Shown one piece after another: positions 7,539 to 11,237 of a stretch of DNA of 11,237 nucleotides. This DNA comes from Negativicutes bacterium UBA1444 (lineage in GTDB: Bacteria; Bacillota; Negativicutes; UBA1444): NCBI GenBank assembly GCA_002329525.1, contig DCTI01000077.1:1-11237 (forward strand), written 5' to 3'. Under the pieces are notes generated by a model. It had not been told where the DNA came from. It worked only from the letters and a program-made list of their open reading frames with translations, and searched no databases. The position numbers and the translations under genes are program-made. The stretch's first letter is position 1. Each line of letters begins with the position of its first letter.

Positions 7539-7559
7539 ATGCACGCCCCCCGAAAAGAT

Positions 7560-10061
7560 TTATTTTGCACCGCAACACTTTTTATACTTTTTACCACTGC
7601 CGCAAGGACACAGCTCATTTCGCCCCACAGTGTCCTTCGCCCGTACCGGCTCCTTCGGTCCGACGTCGTCGCCGTGACTGGTCGTCGCCTGTGCCAGGCG
7701 ATCTTCCGCTTGGGTCACGATATTGACCCGGTATATATACCGGACAATATCTTCCTGAATGTGTTCGATCATCTGACTGAACATGTCAAAAGCTTCAATC
7801 TTATATTCAATCAACGGATCTTTCTGTCCGTAAGCCCGGAGGCCGATCCCCTGCCGCAGCATGTCCATGGCATCCAGATGGTCCATCCATTTGGCGTCGA
7901 CCACTTTCAGCATCACGACTTTTTCCAGTTCCCGCATATTCTCTGCGCCGAACAAAAGCTCGCGCCGGTCATAGTTTTCGTTGGCAGCTTCCAGCAAATC
8001 CTCACGGATTTCTTCCCGGCTCATCGCTTCCAGTTCAGATTTCTTCAGATCGCCTTCCGCAGCGAACAGATCCAACGAATATTCCATCAATCCGTCAAGA
8101 TCCCATTCTTCCTCATGTGTTTTTTCGTTCGCATACAGTTCCATTCCATGGTCAATCAACTTTTCAATCATGAAGAAGATGTTTTCGCGCAGATTCTCGC
8201 CATGCAAAATTTGGCGACGTTGTCCATAAATCACTTCACGTTGCTGATTCATCACATCGTCGTATTCCAGAACATTTTTACGGGTGTTGAAGTGCTGTGC
8301 TTCGACTTTCTTCTGGGCCTGCTCAATCGAACGGGTAATCAGGGAGTGTTCGATCGGTTCGTCTTCTTCCATCCCCAGCTTATCCATCAGCGAAGAAATG
8401 TTTTCCGCACCGAACAACCGCATCAAATCATCTTCCAATGATAAATAGAAACGGGAAGACCCGGGATCGCCCTGACGTCCCGACCGGCCACGTAGCTGAT
8501 TGTCGATCCGTCGGCTCTCATGCCGTTCCGTGCCGATAATATGCAGGCCGCCCAGCTCCGGAACTCCCTCGCCCAACACGATATCCGTACCGCGTCCAGC
8601 CATGTTGGTGGCGATGGTTACCGCTGAACGTTGACCTGCCTGCGAAATGATTTGGGCCTCCATCTCGTGGAACTTTGCATTCAAAACATTGTGCGGGATT
8701 CCCTGCCGCTTCAGCATGGCGGACAAATCCTCCGACTGGGCGATGGATGTAGTCCCAACCAAAACCGGCTGCCCCTTGGCATGAAGTTCGGCGATTTCCG
8801 CCACCGCAGCTTTGTATTTGCCGCGTTTGGTCTTATAAATGACGTCGGGATGATCCGTGCGAACCATCGGCCGATGGGTGGGGATTACAATGACATCCAG
8901 TCCATAGATTTTGCGGAACTCCTGTTCTTCGGTTTTCGCGGTCCCGGTCATGCCCGCCAGTTTGTTGTACATTCGGAAATAGTTCTGGAAAGTGATGGTG
9001 GCCAGGGTTTGGCTTTCTCTCTCGATTTTTACGCCTTCCTTGGCTTCGATGGCCTGATGCAGGCCGTCGGAATATCGCCGACCAAACATGAGGCGGCCAG
9101 TAAACTCATCCACAATGATAACTTCGCCGTCTTTCACCACATAATCCCGGTCCCGGTGCATCAGCGCATGCGCCCGCAAGGCCTGATTGAAATGATGGGA
9201 CAACTCCATATTTTCGTTTTCATAAAGATTTCTGACGTTGAGAGCTTTCTCTGCCTTGGCTACCCCGGCTTCCGTCGGCGCAACAGTATGCATCTTCTCA
9301 TCTACGGTGTAGTCTTCGCCTTCCTTCAATTTCGGCACAATCTTGGCCAAGACATAGTACAGGTCGGTCGACTTTTCGCCAGGGCCCGAAATGATCAACG
9401 GTGTTCGCGCCTCATCAATAAGAATGGAGTCCACTTCGTCCACAATCGCATAATTCAGTGGACGCTGAACCATCTGGTCCGCATAGATGACCATATTGTC
9501 CCGCAAATAGTCAAACCCGAATTCATTATTCGTTCCATAAGTGATGTCCGCCGCATAGGCCGCCTTGCGTTCATCAAAATCCAAGCCATGACTGATCAGT
9601 CCCACCGACAGTCCCAAAAAATTGTAGATTTTCCCCATCCATTCGCTGTCGCGTTTCGCCAGATAATCGTTGACCGTAACCAGATGGACGCCTTTTCCTT
9701 CCAAGGCGTTCAGATATACCGGCAACGTTGCTACCAGAGTCTTGCCTTCGCCGGTCTTCATTTCGGCGATTTTCCCCTCATGCAGCGTAACGCCGCCCAA
9801 CAATTGAACATCGAAATGCCGCATGCCCGTAGTCCGAACCGATGCCTCGCGCACCACGGCAAATGCCTCGGGCAGCAATGTATCGATAGCTTCGCCATTT
9901 TCCAGACGTTGACGAAACTCTACGGTTTTTGCCGCCAGCGAAGCATCACTCAACTTCTGCATGGCTGGCTCTAACGAATTAATTCGTTCAACATATTCTT
10001 CCATGCGGCGAATTTCATTTTCATTATCGTCACCAAACAGTTTTTTCAAAAATCCAAACAC
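7560..10061 (-). CDS. secA: Protein translocase ATPase SecA
   Basis: SecA pushes preproteins through the SecYEG channel using ATP. The 833-residue product is full length for a Firmicute SecA. The sequence shows Walker [12 protein letters not shown] (from about 101), the DEVD Walker B (208-211) followed by [15 protein letters not shown], the helicase motif [11 protein letters not shown] in the second nucleotide-binding fold, [13 protein letters not shown], the two-helix and wing regions, and a C-terminal zinc-binding linker [13 protein letters not shown] that contacts SecB-type partners or ribosomes and lipids. The longest frame starts at GTG 10070, but that codon overlaps the Shine-Dalgarno. 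The GTG at 10061 has AAGGAG (10070-10075) 8 bases upstream and gives the family-like [14 protein letters not shown]. It is transcribed from its own promoter after the hpf terminator and heads the sufCB-prfB-envelope gene series. Confidence 0.98.
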   Translation of the reverse strand: MFGFLKKLFGDDNENEIRRMEEYVERINSLEPAMQKLSDASLAAKTVEFRQRLENGEAIDTLLPEAFAVVREASVRTTGMRHFDVQLLGGVTLHEGKIAEMKTGEGKTLVATLPVYLNALEGKGVHLVTVNDYLAKRDSEWMGKIYNFLGLSVGLISHGLDFDERKAAYAADITYGTNNEFGFDYLRDNMVIYADQMVQRPLNYAIVDEVDSILIDEARTPLIISGPGEKSTDLYYVLAKIVPKLKEGEDYTVDEKMHTVAPTEAGVAKAEKALNVRNLYENENMELSHHFNQALRAHALMHRDRDYVVKDGEVIIVDEFTGRLMFGRRYSDGLHQAIEAKEGVKIERESQTLATITFQNYFRMYNKLAGMTGTAKTEEQEFRKIYGLDVIVIPTHRPMVRTDHPDVIYKTKRGKYKAAVAEIAELHAKGQPVLVGTTSIAQSEDLSAMLKRQGIPHNVLNAKFHEMEAQIISQAGQRSAVTIATNMAGRGTDIVLGEGVPELGGLHIIGTERHESRRIDNQLRGRSGRQGDPGSSRFYLSLEDDLMRLFGAENISSLMDKLGMEEDEPIEHSLITRSIEQAQKKVEAQHFNTRKNVLEYDDVMNQQREVIYGQRRQILHGENLRENIFFMIEKLIDHGMELYANEKTHEEEWDLDGLMEYSLDLFAAEGDLKKSELEAMSREEIREDLLEAANENYDRRELLFGAENMRELEKVVMLKVVDAKWMDHLDAMDMLRQGIGLRAYGQKDPLIEYKIEAFDMFSQMIEHIQEDIVRYIYRVNIVTQAEDRLAQATTSHGDDVGPKEPVRAKDTVGRNELCPCGSGKKYKKCCGAK

Positions 10062-10090
10062 GCAGATCACTCCTTTTGCCTATCTAAGAT

Positions 10091-10119
10091 ATTGTATCAG
10101 AGTCGCCTGCAAAGTGCAA
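10091..10119 (-). promoter_or_regulatory. Extended -10 promoter for the secA transcript
   Basis: The minus strand has TACAAT (10091-10096; 5 of 6 with TATAAT) preceded by TGA, making an extended -10 (TGnTACAAT). With a 17-base spacer, the -35 position (10114-10119) reads TTGCAC, a weak 3 of 6 match. Predicted transcription starts near 10084, leaving a leader of about 20-25 bases before the secA GTG. It lies immediately downstream of the hpf terminator, where a new promoter is needed. Confidence 0.7.
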
Positions 10120-10144
10120 AAATCCACCAGCTCCGCTGTTTGGC

Positions 10145-10181
10145 AAAAAAAATGCGTGCCAAGATTTTCACCTTGGCACGC
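10145..10181 (-). terminator. Strong intrinsic terminator after hpf
   Basis: On the minus strand a perfect 10 bp stem (arms 10172-10181 and 10154-10163, GCGTGCCAAG pairing with CTTGGCACGC) with an 8-base loop is followed by A and then eight T's (10145-10152). It begins 33 bases past the hpf stop codon. It separates the cspA-hpf side from the secA operon. The opposite strand lacks a comparable T-run, so it is directional. Confidence 0.95.
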
Positions 10182-10214
10182 CCACAAGCTCACGAGATCC
10201 AAACTACCTCCGCA

Positions 10215-10763
10215 TCAGAATTCCGGTTCCAATAAGCCGTAACAGCCATCCTTCCGACGATACACCACATTCACCTGTTCCGACTCAATATTCAGGAACA
10301 TGAAGAAGTCATGGTTGAGCAGATTCATTTGCAAAATCGCTTCTTCCGCATCCATAGGCTTGACAGCAAATTTTTTGGTTCTGACGATGGCATCCTCTTC
10401 CATTTCCGGTGGAACCACCACAGTGGACGCAACGTCAGCCCGGAATCCACTACCTCTGAACTTCTTCTCCAGCTTTGTTTTATACTTTCCAATCTGTTTT
10501 TCAATTTTGTCCATAACTTGGTCAATCGAAGAGTACATGTCGGCAGTACGTTCTTCTCCCCTAATCAACAACCCGTTAACAGGCACGGTCACTTCAACAT
10601 GATGGAAGTTACCGGTTTGGTGGCGTCCTTTTTCTACGGAGAGAATGACAGTGATGTCACCCGTCTTGTCAAAATACTTGGTGACTTTCTTGACCCGTTT
10701 TTCCACGTATTCTTTCAGTGAAGGCGTAATGTCGAGATTTTTGCCGCGTACAGTAATAGCCAT
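10215..10763 (-). CDS. hpf: Long-form ribosome hibernation promoting factor
   Basis: Long HPF binds the 30S decoding region and joins two 70S ribosomes into inactive 100S dimers in stationary phase or stress. The 182-residue product has the N-terminal S30AE fold (about 3-95: ITVRGKNLDITPSLKEYVEKRVKKVTKYF opening, spanning residues 3-31) and the C-terminal dimerisation domain (about 125-180: VRTKKFAVKPMDAEEAILQM, then the HDFFMFLN and VVYRRKDGCYGLLEPEF elements), linked by a variable stretch. This matches the long Firmicute form (B. subtilis YvyD) rather than short E. coli HPF. An ATG at 10772 is only 1 base from the Shine-Dalgarno. The ATG at 10763, 10 bases after AAAGGAG (10774-10780), gives the usual MAITVRG start. 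A sigma-H-type promoter lies upstream and a strong terminator downstream, so it can be expressed as a single gene. Confidence 0.96.
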   Translation of the reverse strand: MAITVRGKNLDITPSLKEYVEKRVKKVTKYFDKTGDITVILSVEKGRHQTGNFHHVEVTVPVNGLLIRGEERTADMYSSIDQVMDKIEKQIGKYKTKLEKKFRGSGFRADVASTVVVPPEMEEDAIVRTKKFAVKPMDAEEAILQMNLLNHDFFMFLNIESEQVNVVYRRKDGCYGLLEPEF

Positions 10764-10800
10764 AAGATCCATACTCCTTTCCTGATCTATGGTTATTACT

Positions 10801-10828
10801 ATTCGGTGTCTCTACCGAAAATTCCTGC
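10801..10828 (-). promoter_or_regulatory. Candidate sigma-H promoter of hpf
   Basis: The minus strand reads GCAGGAATT (10820-10828), a 12-base spacer, then ACCGAAT (10801-10807). This satisfies the Bacillus sigma-H consensus RnAGGAwwW, 11-12 bases, RnnGAAT at every defined position of both elements. The predicted start near 10794 gives a leader of about 30 bases before the hpf ATG. B. subtilis yvyD is known to use sigma-H and sigma-B, which fits. Confidence 0.6.
10802..10819. repeat. Perfect inverted repeat within the hpf promoter
   Basis: TTCGGT (10802-10807) and ACCGAA (10814-10819) are perfect complements around a 6-base centre (GTCTCT on the plus strand). The repeat fills the space between the two sigma-H-like elements and runs into the -10 element, a position suited to a repressor operator. 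It has no following T-run, so it is not a terminator. Confidence 0.6.
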
Positions 10829-10847
10829 GGAAATAATAGGATTTCCG
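10828..10847. repeat. Perfect 7 bp inverted repeat upstream of hpf
   Basis: CGGAAAT (10828-10834) and ATTTCCG (10841-10847) flank a 6-base centre. It lies just upstream of the sigma-H-like -35 element. On the minus strand only a weak run of four T's follows a few bases later, so it is a poor terminator for the cold-shock gene. An operator or activator site, or chance, are the other readings. Confidence 0.5.
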
Positions 10848-10877
10848 AGAAATAAACTTATTTTGCCGAAATTTTCT

Positions 10878-11075
10878 TTACAATTTCTTGACTCGAGCAG
10901 CTTCGCGCCGATCATTATTCAAAACCACGTCATATTCCACCATTTGGCCGGTTTCCAGACAGCGAAAACCTTTGGCCTCAATCGCCGAATAATGGACGAA
11001 AATGTCTTTGCCGCCCTCTTGTTCGATAAAACCGTATCCCCTTTCAGCATTGAACCACTTGACCTTTCCAACCAT
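10878..11075 (-). CDS. Cold-shock domain protein (CspA/CspB family)
   Basis: A 65-residue single cold-shock domain, full length for the family. These small five-stranded beta-barrels bind single-stranded RNA and DNA, melt RNA secondary structure and assist translation and transcription antitermination. It shows the N-terminal [16 protein letters not shown] with RNP1 (GYGFIE, 13-18) and RNP2 (IFVHY, 25-29), then a GQMVEYDVV strand. The last strand ends REAARVKKL rather than the common QAANV form, a mild divergence. The ATG at 11075 is preceded by AGGGGG with 7 bases of spacing. A promoter and a hairpin leader lie upstream. About 100 bp separates it from hpf without a strong terminator, so read-through into hpf is possible. 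Which paralogue it is cannot be told. Confidence 0.95.
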   Translation of the reverse strand: MVGKVKWFNAERGYGFIEQEGGKDIFVHYSAIEAKGFRCLETGQMVEYDVVLNNDRREAARVKKL

Positions 11076-11089
11076 ATTACAACCCCCTC

Positions 11090-11120
11090 AAAAAAAAGTA
11101 CCGACCGCATTGGCAGCCGG
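11090..11120 (-). other. Hairpin with T8 tract in the cold-shock gene leader
   Basis: On the minus strand CCGGCTG (11114-11120) pairs with CGGTCGG (11101-11107), with two wobble pairs, around a 6-base loop. After TAC come eight T's (11090-11097), directly followed by the gene's G-rich Shine-Dalgarno. It has the form of a modest intrinsic terminator. It may end an upstream transcript, attenuate the cold-shock gene itself, or act as a 5' stabilising stem, since the predicted transcription start falls at its base. Confidence 0.55.
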
Positions 11121-11127
11121 CATTTAA

Positions 11128-11156
11128 AGTATATTCCCATGGAAACAGATGGTAAA
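11128..11156 (-). promoter_or_regulatory. Sigma-A-like promoter of the cold-shock gene
   Basis: Minus-strand TATACT (11128-11133; 5 of 6) is preceded by a 17-base spacer and TTTACC (11151-11156; 4 of 6 with TTGACA). The predicted start near 11121 gives a leader of about 45 bases containing the hairpin. This is the best promoter in the 160 bp upstream of the gene; the rest of that stretch to the right edge holds only a short TTAGG/CCTAA inverted repeat and a T-run. Confidence 0.55.
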
Positions 11157-11230
11157 CCAATAAATTGACTCATATCCCAGTTTCTGTCCCGGTGACCGCA
11201 GTTGAGAGCAAATTAGGCCATTAAAACCTA

Positions 11231-11237
11231 AAAAAAA
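11231..11237 (-). other. T-run at the window edge, possible end of an outside terminator
   Basis: The minus strand begins with seven T's at the right edge. This could be the tail of an intrinsic terminator of a minus-strand gene beyond the window, but the hairpin would lie outside and cannot be seen. Confidence 0.25.

Noticed and set aside
7539..8441. 300-codon plus-strand frame opposite the 3' part of secA
   Set aside because: Fully antisense to secA; its apparent richness in Phe, His and Gln reflects complementing Glu, Met and Leu codons.
8631..9974. 447-codon open frame on the plus strand opposite secA
   Set aside because: It lies wholly antisense to a full-length, motif-complete secA, and its composition (rich in His, Gln, Arg, Phe) is that of a shadow frame with no recognisable domain.
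10833..10838. TATTAT inside the upstream inverted repeat as a sigma-A -10 for hpf
   Set aside because: No reasonable -35 at 16-18 bases, and the sigma-H-like elements nearby are a better match.
10828..10847. 7 bp inverted repeat as the terminator of the cold-shock gene
   Set aside because: AT-rich stem and no proper T-run directly after it, so termination would be weak at best.

Overview
The window is a compact, almost gene-filled stretch of a Bacillota (Firmicutes) chromosome in which every convincing gene lies on the minus strand. Reading from the right edge leftwards, the order is a cold-shock protein, long-form ribosome hibernation factor (hpf), secA, sufC, a SufB-type scaffold, prfB with its programmed +1 frameshift, a DUF2993/LmeA-like protein, a DUF5693 membrane protein, csaB and the start of ftsE. 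Strong Shine-Dalgarno sequences, the long form of HPF, a two-gene SufCB system, CsaB and DUF5693 together point to Bacillota. The moderate base composition and the secA-prfB-DUF2993-DUF5693-csaB-ftsE order make me think of Negativicutes or a neighbouring clostridial lineage. That last step is recalled gene-order knowledge, not something the sequence proves.

Right end (about 10780-11237): an upstream T-run at the window edge, a sigma-A-like promoter, a hairpin followed by eight T's in the leader, then the 65-residue cold-shock gene. About 100 bp separates it from hpf. This gap carries two perfect inverted repeats and an exact match to the Bacillus sigma-H promoter consensus. hpf ends at a strong intrinsic terminator (10 bp perfect stem, T8), followed at once by an extended -10 promoter for secA.

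SecA to ftsE (10061 to the left edge): eight genes, mostly separated by under 30 bp or overlapping, consistent with one long transcript. The only larger gap (86 bp) precedes prfB and contains a small GC-rich hairpin but no convincing promoter. The genes fall into three groups: protein export and translation (secA, prfB), Fe-S cluster assembly (sufC and sufB, with no sufD, sufS or sufU here), and cell envelope and division (DUF2993, DUF5693, csaB, ftsE). The DUF2993-DUF5693-csaB trio is the part of least known function. CsaB pyruvylates secondary cell-wall polymers that anchor SLH-domain proteins, and the two uncharacterised genes lie directly upstream, DUF5693 overlapping csaB.

Several starts had to be moved from the longest open frame. 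secA and DUF2993 use GTG, DUF5693, prfB and ftsE appear to use TTG, and csaB, sufB, sufC and hpf start at internal ATG codons that have properly spaced Shine-Dalgarno sequences. No RNA genes, mobile elements or CRISPR arrays were seen, and no gene-free stretch exceeds about 165 bp.
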